DNA of 64,000 nucleotides, taken from contig JAHBUO010000001.1 in NCBI GenBank assembly GCA_019638025.1, forward strand, positions 372,001 to 436,000, written 5' to 3'. Source of the DNA: Ignavibacteriaceae bacterium (GTDB lineage: Bacteria; Bacteroidota; Ignavibacteria; Ignavibacteriales; Ignavibacteriaceae). Below are positions 8,258-17,850 of the stretch, piece after piece. A program made the position numbers and the translations under genes. The notes beneath the pieces are model-generated. The model was not told where the DNA came from, ran no database searches, and saw only the letters and a program-made list of their open reading frames with translations. Position 1 is the first letter of the stretch. Each line of letters begins with the position of its first letter.

Positions 8258-10975
8258 TTACTTAATAACTACAAGCTTTCTCACTTGAATAAAATCATTA
8301 CATTTTAATTCATAAAAATAAATGCCTCCCGCAAGATTTGACGCATTTAAATCAACTTCATACTGCCCGGAATTTTGACTTTGATTAACTATCGTTATTA
8401 TTTCTTCTCCGAGTGAGTTGTAAATTTTCAGTGTAACAAATCCATCTTGTGGAATGGAATATCTAATTCTCGTTGAAGGATTAAAGGGATTCGGATAGTT
8501 CTGAAATAATGCATAGTTTTTGGGGTTGTCGATATTATCAAAATGAACTATTGGGCTATATGCATATTGTCCATCATTATCAACTTGTTTTAATCGGTAA
8601 TAATATTTACCTGAAGAGATACTACTGTCTATGAAATAATAACTTTGTGGAGAGTTTGAATAACCACTTCCGAGAATAAATCCGACCTTTTCCCAAAATG
8701 AATTTGTCTTATTTGAAGTTCTTTCAACATAAAAACCATAATTATTTACTTCGTTTGATGTTGACCAACTTAGCAAAGCAGAGTTTCCTTTTGGAGAAAT
8801 TGAAAAGTTGGTTAGCTCGACCGGAAGAGGAACATTTCCGCTCGGCATAGTTAATCGTGTGGAAGACATTGTCCAGTTTGCAGGATTACTTACTAATAAT
8901 AATAGGTCCTCTGGATTATACGAGTATCCACCATTATACAATCCGTTATTGTTTTTGGGAAGTGCAACAGCAGTTTCACCGTTTATCAATCCGGTGGGTA
9001 ATGCTGACGAATTTGAAGAAAAAGCATTTGCTTGCCATGAATTTCCGGAGTCATTAATTGCATAAATGAAAGTTATTGTGGAATTTAGTTCTGTGTATGC
9101 AAGAATTTGATCTCCCGCCGTGGCAAGTAAAAATGAACCCGAACTATCTGTATTCCCAATATTAAAAGCATTGTCAGAAAACTTAACAATTGTTCCTTTT
9201 GAGATTCCTTCAGGTGAAACAGTCCATGACTTTATACCCTCGCTTGTTCTGAAACTTCCTGAATTGAACCAACCATTATCGGTAAATTTTATTTGAGTCC
9301 CACCAGCTATATTCACTAATGGTATGAAGGCAAACTCATCTGGATTTGTCATATTAAATCCAACAATAACAATATCACCGGCGGTTAAACTTTCTGTTCC
9401 CTTTGCATCAAGAGTTGATGCTGATAGCTCTGGTGGAGAATCGTCTGTTTTATAGTTGATGCTTCCGCCTGCATTATTATAAGAAAATATTTTGAAAGTA
9501 TAATTGGTATTCGGTGTTAAAGAATTAAAAACATAACTGTTACTCGCAGAATATTCGATATTTACATGAGCATTTCCATCAGATAAGTCTGTGTCATCAT
9601 TATAAGTAATTGCATCTGTTGGGGAAGTAATAGTTCCTGCACTTGCAACTAATAAATAACCGCTGGGTACTTGTGAACCCGCAATAGCATCCGACCAACT
9701 TATTGTAATGGAAGAATGACTAATGTTAGATGAGGAAAAATTAGTTGGATAATTTGTTGGTTCTGTGGCTAGAGTCGGCGTTCCCGTAGTACAAACCGCA
9801 GAAGGAATTGAACCATCTATCTTATAATTTATTTGTGTTCCACTTCCATTAAACGAGAAAATCTTGAAGTTATAAGCTGTATTTGGATTAAGGTCGGAGA
9901 ACGTGTACTCTCCGGCACTCGGATGAGTAATATTAACTCTTCCAATATTATCAGAAAGATTTAAGTCATCAGAATAAGTTACTCCATCTGTAGGTGCGGA
10001 AATTTCCGAATTGCTAATAAATAAAACATAACCGGATGGAGCTTGCGAGCCTTCAACAGCATTACTCCACGTTAATCTAATTGATAAAGTAGAAATAAGT
10101 TCTGCTTGAAAATTTGTAACATGATTTGTCGGTTCATCTGCAATTGAGCCTCCACCCGCGTTATAAGTCATAGTGTTAAAATCGATATAATTAACATACT
10201 CAGGATGATCAATAAATGGATTTCGATTGTTCTGAATTGAATAGATATAATCATTTCTGCCAATTTCCCATGCATCCGGTGGGTCGTTTTGATGCCATTG
10301 AATTAAGGTATTCAAATTTTGTGGTGCTTCATTAAGAAACGGTAATCGGACAGAATTTAACCAATTGAAATTCCAACTGTTTCCATTTACGCCATCATAT
10401 CGTAAAGCCATATAAAGTATCGCTCGTGCAGCATCTCCTTTGTGAGCATCTCTGGGTTCATAAACATTGTTGTTATTTGCATCTTTACCATACTTTCCCT
10501 CAAGAAAGGAAGAAGTTACTGTTGCAACAATTCCAAGAGGATGATTGCTTCTGACTCCATTTGCCCCATTCTGGTGCGTGGGAAATAAATGATGCTGGTC
10601 GGAATACTCATTCCCTGAAGTGCTACTGTAAGTTGGCATCCAGCTGTGGCACCAAGTATGTTCACGGCTCATTGATGTGGTTGGAGTCCATGCAAAAGGA
10701 GGAGTATAGACTTGTATAAAACCTGAATAAACACATGTTACAGCTCGTTTTCCACCGGAAGTGTCTCGAGAAGCATAATTAGTAACATTTGTTTCATCAA
10801 ATTGATCGTAAGATACTTTTGTATAATTACGCCTAATTCTTTCTTTCAAATCGGTTACAAAAGTTGGGTTTGCAACATTAATGCTATCATAATAGCCAAC
10901 CTGAGCAAATATATTTAAGTTATGAAGAGTTATTAATGTTAAAACTAATAACAAGCGGTAAAAATTGCGTCTCAT
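8258..10975 (-). CDS. T9SS-secreted endonuclease I with two FN3 domains
   Basis: A signal peptide (about 1-25) precedes an endonuclease I (EndA/NucM-type) domain at about 35-265. Its beta-beta-alpha-metal-like core is visible as SREHTWCHSW and YSDQHHLFPTHQNGANGVRSN, with His128/His129 and Asn144 as likely catalytic and metal residues. Two similar FN3 modules follow (about 285-395 and 405-520, each with NYKIDG/NYKTDD ends), then a domain starting GDIVIVGFNM with FTDNGW, a linker, and a type A T9SS sorting domain (QNYPNPFNPST to the terminal KLVVIK). The enzyme should be exported and degrade extracellular DNA or RNA for nutrient scavenging. It is 165 bases from its upstream neighbour, so probably separately transcribed. 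Confidence 0.85.
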   Translation of the reverse strand: MRRNFYRLLLVLTLITLHNLNIFAQVGYYDSINVANPTFVTDLKERIRRNYTKVSYDQFDETNVTNYASRDTSGGKRAVTCVYSGFIQVYTPPFAWTPTTSMSREHTWCHSWMPTYSSTSGNEYSDQHHLFPTHQNGANGVRSNHPLGIVATVTSSFLEGKYGKDANNNNVYEPRDAHKGDAARAILYMALRYDGVNGNSWNFNWLNSVRLPFLNEAPQNLNTLIQWHQNDPPDAWEIGRNDYIYSIQNNRNPFIDHPEYVNYIDFNTMTYNAGGGSIADEPTNHVTNFQAELISTLSIRLTWSNAVEGSQAPSGYVLFISNSEISAPTDGVTYSDDLNLSDNIGRVNITHPSAGEYTFSDLNPNTAYNFKIFSFNGSGTQINYKIDGSIPSAVCTTGTPTLATEPTNYPTNFSSSNISHSSITISWSDAIAGSQVPSGYLLVASAGTITSPTDAITYNDDTDLSDGNAHVNIEYSASNSYVFNSLTPNTNYTFKIFSYNNAGGSINYKTDDSPPELSASTLDAKGTESLTAGDIVIVGFNMTNPDEFAFIPLVNIAGGTQIKFTDNGWFNSGSFRTSEGIKSWTVSPEGISKGTIVKFSDNAFNIGNTDSSGSFLLATAGDQILAYTELNSTITFIYAINDSGNSWQANAFSSNSSALPTGLINGETAVALPKNNNGLYNGGYSYNPEDLLLLVSNPANWTMSSTRLTMPSGNVPLPVELTNFSISPKGNSALLSWSTSNEVNNYGFYVERTSNKTNSFWEKVGFILGSGYSNSPQSYYFIDSSISSGKYYYRLKQVDNDGQYAYSPIVHFDNIDNPKNYALFQNYPNPFNPSTRIRYSIPQDGFVTLKIYNSLGEEIITIVNQSQNSGQYEVDLNASNLAGGIYFYELKCNDFIQVRKLVVIK

Positions 10976-11140
10976 TTGTATCTAAATTCTGAAGGTTTTA
11001 CCCTCGGGTTAAACGGAGTGTCCCCAAACTCCCAAAAAATTTAAAGTTCAACGCGCAAGATACAAAATATTTATGACATAGTATGTGAGGAGAAAATTTA
11101 TCTGAATATGTGTGAGGTTGTAATTTGAAGAAAGAATATT

Positions 11141-12955
11141 TTAAGGTAAATCTTTTTTAATCTGAAGATATTTATCTATCCAATTGTACCATGGATTAGT
11201 ATAAGGAAAAGCGGCAATTCTACCACCAAAACCAATTACTCGGTGAGTAAACATAGGAATGGGTGATACCTTTATCTCTTTTAAAGTTTTGTTATCGATT
11301 GAAAACCCGTGCTTGTCTGCTAACTCATAAGTCTTCTTCAGAAATACATTTTCTAATTTTTTCTGATAATAAAATTGTTTTATTTCTTCTATGTTTATGG
11401 GGGCTCTTCTCGAAGTAGAATCATCTTCCTCAAACTTATTTATTAACTGAAATAAAGCATAACCATCTTTCACTTTAAGTGGACCGTATATTTGATTTTC
11501 TTCTAAAGTTAAAGAAATGGCACCAATTTCCCCGAGCGATTCAGGTGTTACAAATCCTGTAAATCCGTTATTGTTTCTTATCAGAGAATTCTCGGAATTT
11601 TCTGAAGCAATTAAATGAAAAGGTTTTCCGTCTTGTATTTGAGTCAATGAATTATCTATTACGTCTAAGTTATTTGTTTCCAATAGTGCAATATTAATTA
11701 AAACACGATGACCGGATTTTTTACTAATTTCAGCATCATATTCTTCCTCTGAAATTTGAACAGAATCGACATATCTGTTCCGAAGAAGTTGTGAGGTATA
11801 ATTTGTCTTCCACATATCCATATTGGATAAAACATCAGGTGAGTTATTTAATCCTTTTTTAATTCCTTCTCTAACTAATAGCTCGGTCTGAATAAACTTG
11901 CGTACATTTTGATCGAGACGATAAAAAATAGCCTCATCCGATGTTTCTCTTATGCAAAGTCCATCAAATGCGAGAGTATAAATGAATTCTCGGAAAGAGA
12001 TTGGTTTCTCATTTAGTTTTACGAACGAAAGGTCAAGCCGATTTTTCCCGAATTTCTCGATGTAAGATGAGATGTCAGATTCATCAAGACAAATATCGCC
12101 ACTATGTTTAATGTTATTAGTAGCTTTTTTATTCCGAAGAGAAATTTTTACTTCATCGAACAGAAGATTAAACAATTCTCGATCGGTATGAATAGTAACG
12201 CCTTTGAAAAACTCTCTTAAAAATTTAGTGCCGATTTCTTTTGCTTTTCTCTCTTTCAATATCTCTTCAACTTTAGTTTTATCATCAGCGGTTGAGCGGA
12301 TTTTATCAATCATTTTAAAAATGAACCAGCCATTTTCGGTTTGCAATGGAGTGGTAAAATTACCCGGCTTCAAATTGTACAAAGTGTCTTCAACAAACTG
12401 TTCGACTAATTGCCCGAATTTTATTTCGATTGGAATAGATTGATTTTCAGCTTCTGTACGAAGTGCTAGTATTGAGTCAAAGCTTTCCCCCTTTTTTAGT
12501 TGAGAAAAAATCGAAAATATTTCAACTGAATCCCTTGAGTTAATAATATTAACTTTTAAGGTAATGCTTTTGCGTGCGTTTGCTCTTATTAGTTCTTCGT
12601 TTTTAAGTTTGATTTTATCAAGTACTACTGATTTATATAAAGCATCTTTAATAAGATATTTTTCGATTGGTTTTAGAGCGTACTTGATAACCTCGAGTGT
12701 ATCAAAACCAAGTTCTTCAGCTTCTTTAGCCCAAAGCTTTTCAGCAAGAAGTGAAGCGAGAAATTCTTTTTTAAGAGAATCAATATCAAATGATGTATCG
12801 CCAAGTCGAGGGGTTAATTCAAAGCGTTGTCTAAATTCTTTTTCCGAAATTATTTGATTAGCAAACGAAGCTACTTTTTTGTTCGAACTTTGTGGAAAGT
12901 TAACACCAACCAATATTAGCGATAATACTATGAAATAAAATGGTTTGATACTCAT
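11141..12955 (-). CDS. Periplasmic peptidylprolyl isomerase, parvulin (PpiC/SurA-like), two rotamase regions
   Basis: A signal peptide (about 1-21) is followed by a SurA/PrsA-like N-terminal helical domain and two parvulin-like regions. The first, about 130-215, contains IKFGQLVEQFVEDTLYNLKPGNFTTPL split by a GWFIFK strand; the second, about 410-510, contains NNNGFTGFVTPESLGEIG and VKDGYALFQL. It should be a periplasmic foldase/chaperone for exported or outer-membrane proteins. It is the last gene of a tight minus-strand cluster (12 bases after the GH5 gene), which suggests it helps fold the CotH and GH5 cargo made from the same transcript (inference). Its 604 residues exceed E. coli SurA. 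Confidence 0.75.
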   Translation of the reverse strand: MSIKPFYFIVLSLILVGVNFPQSSNKKVASFANQIISEKEFRQRFELTPRLGDTSFDIDSLKKEFLASLLAEKLWAKEAEELGFDTLEVIKYALKPIEKYLIKDALYKSVVLDKIKLKNEELIRANARKSITLKVNIINSRDSVEIFSIFSQLKKGESFDSILALRTEAENQSIPIEIKFGQLVEQFVEDTLYNLKPGNFTTPLQTENGWFIFKMIDKIRSTADDKTKVEEILKERKAKEIGTKFLREFFKGVTIHTDRELFNLLFDEVKISLRNKKATNNIKHSGDICLDESDISSYIEKFGKNRLDLSFVKLNEKPISFREFIYTLAFDGLCIRETSDEAIFYRLDQNVRKFIQTELLVREGIKKGLNNSPDVLSNMDMWKTNYTSQLLRNRYVDSVQISEEEYDAEISKKSGHRVLINIALLETNNLDVIDNSLTQIQDGKPFHLIASENSENSLIRNNNGFTGFVTPESLGEIGAISLTLEENQIYGPLKVKDGYALFQLINKFEEDDSTSRRAPINIEEIKQFYYQKKLENVFLKKTYELADKHGFSIDNKTLKEIKVSPIPMFTHRVIGFGGRIAAFPYTNPWYNWIDKYLQIKKDLP

Positions 12956-12967
12956 TCTCTTTAATTT

Positions 12968-14962
12968 TTATTTAGTTAAAATAAGTTTTTTTGTCGAAAC
13001 AAATTCTCCGGAACGTAATTCATAAAAATAGATTCCGCTTGATAAATTTTGTGCGTCAAAATCTATTTCATGTAAACCTGTATTCAAAACATCATTAAAC
13101 AAAGTAGTTATTTCGTTTCCCAATACATCATAAATTTTCAAAGTTGTATTTGATTTAGTTTCGGAAGATGGAATAGAAAATCTAATTTTTGTTTTGGGAT
13201 TAAACGGATTCGGATAGTTTTGGTATAATTGAAATTCCACCGGACTTACTTCATCTGTCTTGATATCAGTGGTTAATAAATCAAATGCGAGGTAATTGAA
13301 GTTAAATCCACCAAAGAAAAATGTTGTTGTTATTGAGCGTGTGGCAGAAGAAATATAAACTGAATCAAGTGTAATGGTCTGCCAAGATTGCCATCCTCCG
13401 GTAACGGGAACATCAATAACCCCAAGAGTATTGTTATCTGCTTTAAGCATTATTTTTCCACCGGCTTGATTTGATGCAATGCGAAAATGAACAGAGTAGA
13501 TACCTGAAGTTGTTACATTAACAGTAAATTTTAAAAACTCACCGGTTTCAGTCCAGCCTACATTATAGCCCATCCCTTGTAAATCACTACACTTCTCAAT
13601 ATCAACACCGTCATTTCTATACGCCCATCCATTGTTATAAGTTCCACCCCCTGTATTCTGATGAACAATATCTTTATAAGCAAAATTATTTTTTCCGTAG
13701 TCGTAATGAACTGCGTACATAAACCCGGGAATGGTATGATTTTTAAATGGAACAGTAAATTCATTAAACGGTTGACGAGTCATTGCATCGATTACTCCGT
13801 AATTAATTATACAGCTATCCATTTCTAAGTTACTAGCCATTTTTGTTAAAGCATCAACAGCATAAGCGGCTGTCGGCTTGGACGCTTGACCGCTCCAGTA
13901 TTTTAGCAAATACTCATACTCGGGATTTTTCTTAGCCGAAAATGCTCCGGATATTGAATCAAATTTTTTATGAGGCCACCAAGCCCAGCCAATATTTTGA
14001 TTTTTTAATAATTCAATAAAATCGGTGAACCAAGAATTAGAATTCTCGCCAGATTCTCCCATCCACAGAGGGACGTTATAGGTGTTTCTTATATTGAGTA
14101 AATAGTTAATGGAATTGGTATTTACATCGCTCCAATATTTATGAAAACTATACGCCATATTATTATCCCAAGGTGGAGTTAGACCGCTAAAATCAGTAGC
14201 ATACCAATTCCCTTCGATAAATAAAATATGATTTGTATCCACTTGTCTGATTGCATTTGTAATTGCAATATATAACTCTCTTAAAGGAACATTATTAGCG
14301 CCTAAATCCCACTTTGGTTCATTCAGCAAATCGTATCCTGCAATCCATGTTTTATTTGAATAACGTTCGGCAATTCTTCGCCAAAGTTCGATAGTTCTTT
14401 GCTTGTTTGTTTCACTTTGCCAAAGTGAAGGTTCAGCCGGGTTGTAGTCGCTGATTCCTTCATCGCTTTGACCACCGGGGGCTGCATGCAAATCAAGAAT
14501 GATGTACATCTGATTTTCTTCACACCAATCGAGCAGTGAATCTATAATTGCGAACCCTTCTTCAATCCAAACTCCCGGCTGGTCTTTCGGTGTAAATAGA
14601 TTATAATGCATCGGAAGGCGAACGCTGTTAAATCCCCATTCTTTCATTTTCTGAATATCTTTTCTCTGAACATAATTTTTTCGATAGAGTTGAAAAAATT
14701 GATTTGTACTTTCAACACCGATTAACTCTTCAATTTTTTTTCTGAACTGCCAAGCAGGATTAGCGAACGAAGATGTTCCTATCATGTAACCTTCCGGTAC
14801 AAGCCATCCACCTAGTCCGTAGCCGGTTAGATAAACCTCAGCTCCGTTAGCATCGACAATCTTTTTCCCGGATGTTCTTAAGAATCCGTCAGCAAATAAA
14901 GTTGTTGAAAATAATATTGTAAATATTGTAATTGATAGTATTGACTTGTTAAATCTGTACAT
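12968..14962 (-). CDS. T9SS-secreted glycoside hydrolase family 5 with CBM6-like domain
   Basis: After a signal peptide (about 1-24), the GH5 catalytic domain spans about 28-350. Glu215 in LLNEPKW is the expected acid/base and Glu303 in LWMGESGEN the nucleophile; GFNSVRLPMHY and DLHAAPGGQ are conserved support residues. A CBM6-like module follows (about 440-560: NVGWTETGEFLKFTV, GGWQSWQTI, NFNYLAFD). The C-terminus is a type A T9SS domain (QNYPNPFNPKT to KLILTK). The HAAPGGQ and ESGE pattern resembles exo-glucanase/endoglucanase subfamilies; the exact polysaccharide is not determinable. It lies 14 bases after the CotH gene and 12 before the isomerase gene, so it is likely co-transcribed. Confidence 0.88.
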   Translation of the reverse strand: MYRFNKSILSITIFTILFSTTLFADGFLRTSGKKIVDANGAEVYLTGYGLGGWLVPEGYMIGTSSFANPAWQFRKKIEELIGVESTNQFFQLYRKNYVQRKDIQKMKEWGFNSVRLPMHYNLFTPKDQPGVWIEEGFAIIDSLLDWCEENQMYIILDLHAAPGGQSDEGISDYNPAEPSLWQSETNKQRTIELWRRIAERYSNKTWIAGYDLLNEPKWDLGANNVPLRELYIAITNAIRQVDTNHILFIEGNWYATDFSGLTPPWDNNMAYSFHKYWSDVNTNSINYLLNIRNTYNVPLWMGESGENSNSWFTDFIELLKNQNIGWAWWPHKKFDSISGAFSAKKNPEYEYLLKYWSGQASKPTAAYAVDALTKMASNLEMDSCIINYGVIDAMTRQPFNEFTVPFKNHTIPGFMYAVHYDYGKNNFAYKDIVHQNTGGGTYNNGWAYRNDGVDIEKCSDLQGMGYNVGWTETGEFLKFTVNVTTSGIYSVHFRIASNQAGGKIMLKADNNTLGVIDVPVTGGWQSWQTITLDSVYISSATRSITTTFFFGGFNFNYLAFDLLTTDIKTDEVSPVEFQLYQNYPNPFNPKTKIRFSIPSSETKSNTTLKIYDVLGNEITTLFNDVLNTGLHEIDFDAQNLSSGIYFYELRSGEFVSTKKLILTK

Positions 14963-14976
14963 TCATTCCCCTGAAA

Positions 14977-17658
14977 TCATTTTATTAGTAAAAGTTTTTT
15001 CGTTTCTGAATATGCTCCATATTTCAATTGGTAGAAATAAATACCGGTTGAAAGATTATTTCCGTTAAATTCAACTTCGTGAAATCCGGGAGGCATAGAA
15101 GCATTTATTAATTGAAGAACTTCATTGCCAAGTACATCATATATTTTCAAGCTTACATTTGCTGATGATTGATTTACATCTGACGGAATCGAAAACCGAA
15201 TTGTGGTTGACGGATTAAACGGATTAGGAAAGTTTTGTTCAAGTATGAAATCAAATTTTATTGGCTCATTAGTTAAATCTTCAATATCTGTTATAGGAGA
15301 TGATTTAGCAATTGCAAAAATATAAACCGAATCATTGATAGCTGAGTTAACCCAAAAAGTTTTGTTTGGAGCATCAAAATTGTATGAAGATAGTTGCATC
15401 CAATTTCCATTAATGTTTTGATAAACTCTCAGATTGGATGTTGTGGTAAACTTGCTGAAATAGTAATCACTTCTTAGATAAGTTAAGCCAAATCTTAAAT
15501 TAGAACAATTGTTATTGCCGTATCTTCGTATTGTGAAATGCGCAAGAACATTCGGGTCATAATTGTAGTATGGTGTAGGCATCAAATCAACTATCGCACT
15601 ATCTACGCAACTGTGATTTACAAATCGAACAACAGGATGATTAAGCCCATCAACAGCAATTAAAGTGTCAATAGAAGATTTAACTACTTTTGCTTCATGC
15701 AGATTCGTATTTAATACTTTCTGCAATACATTCCCGACAAATTCTCTCCTTAGAAGAACAAAACTTTTTAAGCGTAAATCTTGATTCATAAAAACAGTAT
15801 TGCTTACAGATTTTCGGGTATCAAGTAATGCATCTTCGTAAATCGATTGGAAATTAGTATCAATATTGTTGTACATTAAATCTTGTGCAAATACAGTGTT
15901 TAAGTTATTCAATAATTTTTGTTTGTATATTTGAACAAATTCCGGGACCATTAACAATCGGGTAAGAAGCATGTTATATTTATCATCTACCTTCGGATTG
16001 TTAATTGTTCCCCCATCGATTGCGTCGTCTGTTTTTAAATTGTAATAAAAGAAATTGTCATACCACCAATGTCTTCCAAAAGAAAGATCATAATCCCAAG
16101 GCAACCACAACCATCTTTTTTGAGGAAGCGGATTATATAAATAGTAATTCTTTGCCGGGAAATCCATATTGCTTACGAGCATATTGATTGAATACCAATC
16201 AAAGAATTTTTCTATATCGATAAGGTTAATTGCAGAATCACGCCATGCAGAATTTTGCATATTCTTGTGGATGAAATTTATAAGACTTATAAGGTCGGAA
16301 TAATCATTTGGGTCCCCCATATTTTTCTCGTTTAGATAGGCTTGTCCCAATTTCAATTCACAATTCCCTTTGTACAAACTTCCATTTAGATGATAGCCGT
16401 GTCTTTGTAAAAGCGGTTCGTCAACTGCTTCTGTATTAGCCATAACACCATAGAAACCCTCATTCAAACTTAAATGAACCATTTGACATTTACTTGAGGG
16501 GAGATTAATAGAGTTAAATAAATCATAGCTAAGTTTACTTCTGATTAGTGATTCATCTACATATTCAGCGTTAAAATTAACCTTATAATGTCCATTCACT
16601 AAATAGCTTGAAGGAAGAGTAACTCGAAATGATTTCTTAGGCCAATAACGAGCTGTTTCTCCGCGATAGCGAATATTGCCATCAACGGAAATGGAATCGC
16701 CAATAATCAAAGTAGTTGGAACAATAATATCCGCAGCAACATTGGAGTTCATCGAATCGATATTCATTTGAGAAACCATTACACGATATTGCGGTAGGTG
16801 TGCCGAAACTTCTTTGGTAACCCCATAAACATAATTACTGAACAGACCCGGAATAGTGTCTAGAATTGCTTTTACTCGGAATAAATAAACTTCTCCTCCC
16901 GTCTGAAGATTAGAGAATAATAAAGTGGTGTCTGCGGTATTTAATGATGTATGAATAATATTGGTATCAGGCCAATCTCTTCGCTCAACATGGTAAGCAT
17001 TGATGCCGACCATCTTACTCCAAGATATTTTTATACTTGATGTAGTTCTTTCAGTTACCTTTAAATTTTGAGGTGGAGGAAGAAAATATACCTCTTGATA
17101 TACACTATTTATAGCGCCCGGAGTTCCATGGTTGGAAACACTCGCTCTCCATGAAAAATAAGATGAGTTTTCTAAATTTGGATTAATTAGTTCTAAAGAT
17201 TTTCCGTTACCATCGGCAGCTGAGGGCCACGGTGCGTTATCTAAATAGAGGACGGAATCTTGTATAACTCCAAATTGATTAAATAATCTTACCTGATCTG
17301 TGGAGTTTCCAAAATTCCAGGATATTCCCCCGACAACATTTGTCAAATTATAGAACGCACTAACCGAATCGACATTTTTTCCTATCACTAAAAAACCGTT
17401 CGCTGAAATTATTGTACTTGCCGGCATAATGAATGGGGAATGTGAGTTATCATCATCAAGTAAACGCCATCCTGAGACATCGATTGGTGAAGTTGAATTG
17501 TTATATAATTCTATCCACTCAAAAAAATCGTCATTTCCAATTACATCAGGAGGATTATACATTATTTCATTTATCACGACTTGTGAAAAAGAACTTACCG
17601 AAGTAATTAACAATATTAAAAATAGGAGTAAAGCACGAATTGATTTCATTTCATTCAA
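14977..17658 (-). CDS. T9SS-secreted CotH-family kinase-like protein with lamin-tail domain
   Basis: Domain order: a signal peptide (about 1-25); a lamin-tail domain at about 26-140 (VVINEIMYNPP, FFEWIELYNNS, GWRLLDDD); an FN3 module at about 195-285; and a CotH kinase-like domain at about 290-640 with RYRGETARYWPKKSFRV, LIRSKLSYDLF and the metal-binding WLPWDYDLSFG. A further segment leads to a type A T9SS domain (QNFPNPFNPST to KLLLIK). CotH of Bacillus is an atypical protein kinase of spore-coat proteins; in this lineage the homologues are cell-surface proteins of unknown substrate. It is the first gene of the CotH-GH5-isomerase cluster. An N-terminal Met-4 start (MKSIRALLL) is an alternative. 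Confidence 0.85.
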   Translation of the reverse strand: MNEMKSIRALLLFLILLITSVSSFSQVVINEIMYNPPDVIGNDDFFEWIELYNNSTSPIDVSGWRLLDDDNSHSPFIMPASTIISANGFLVIGKNVDSVSAFYNLTNVVGGISWNFGNSTDQVRLFNQFGVIQDSVLYLDNAPWPSAADGNGKSLELINPNLENSSYFSWRASVSNHGTPGAINSVYQEVYFLPPPQNLKVTERTTSSIKISWSKMVGINAYHVERRDWPDTNIIHTSLNTADTTLLFSNLQTGGEVYLFRVKAILDTIPGLFSNYVYGVTKEVSAHLPQYRVMVSQMNIDSMNSNVAADIIVPTTLIIGDSISVDGNIRYRGETARYWPKKSFRVTLPSSYLVNGHYKVNFNAEYVDESLIRSKLSYDLFNSINLPSSKCQMVHLSLNEGFYGVMANTEAVDEPLLQRHGYHLNGSLYKGNCELKLGQAYLNEKNMGDPNDYSDLISLINFIHKNMQNSAWRDSAINLIDIEKFFDWYSINMLVSNMDFPAKNYYLYNPLPQKRWLWLPWDYDLSFGRHWWYDNFFYYNLKTDDAIDGGTINNPKVDDKYNMLLTRLLMVPEFVQIYKQKLLNNLNTVFAQDLMYNNIDTNFQSIYEDALLDTRKSVSNTVFMNQDLRLKSFVLLRREFVGNVLQKVLNTNLHEAKVVKSSIDTLIAVDGLNHPVVRFVNHSCVDSAIVDLMPTPYYNYDPNVLAHFTIRRYGNNNCSNLRFGLTYLRSDYYFSKFTTTSNLRVYQNINGNWMQLSSYNFDAPNKTFWVNSAINDSVYIFAIAKSSPITDIEDLTNEPIKFDFILEQNFPNPFNPSTTIRFSIPSDVNQSSANVSLKIYDVLGNEVLQLINASMPPGFHEVEFNGNNLSTGIYFYQLKYGAYSETKKLLLIK

Positions 17659-17850
17659 TAAATTATAAATAACATATTAAGCAAATTTTAAGCCGAAAAG
17701 ATATGATGAAGTAGTAAGATTATAATGAAATTTTGCATAGTTAACTCAAACCTAAAGCAATTTTTATTAAAAAAATAAATTTGAGCTTATAAAAATAATA
17801 ATGGCTTATTTGAAAACTCACCGGATTTCTATTGCGTATTCAATGCAAAA

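Noticed and set aside
8481..8493. Thirteen identical bases (TTAAAGGGATTCG) shared between the 21-bp array (63360-63372) and the PNPFN-coding segment of the nuclease gene
   Set aside because: The match is short, in an unrelated reading context, and does not extend to other units, so I treat it as coincidence in AT-rich sequence.
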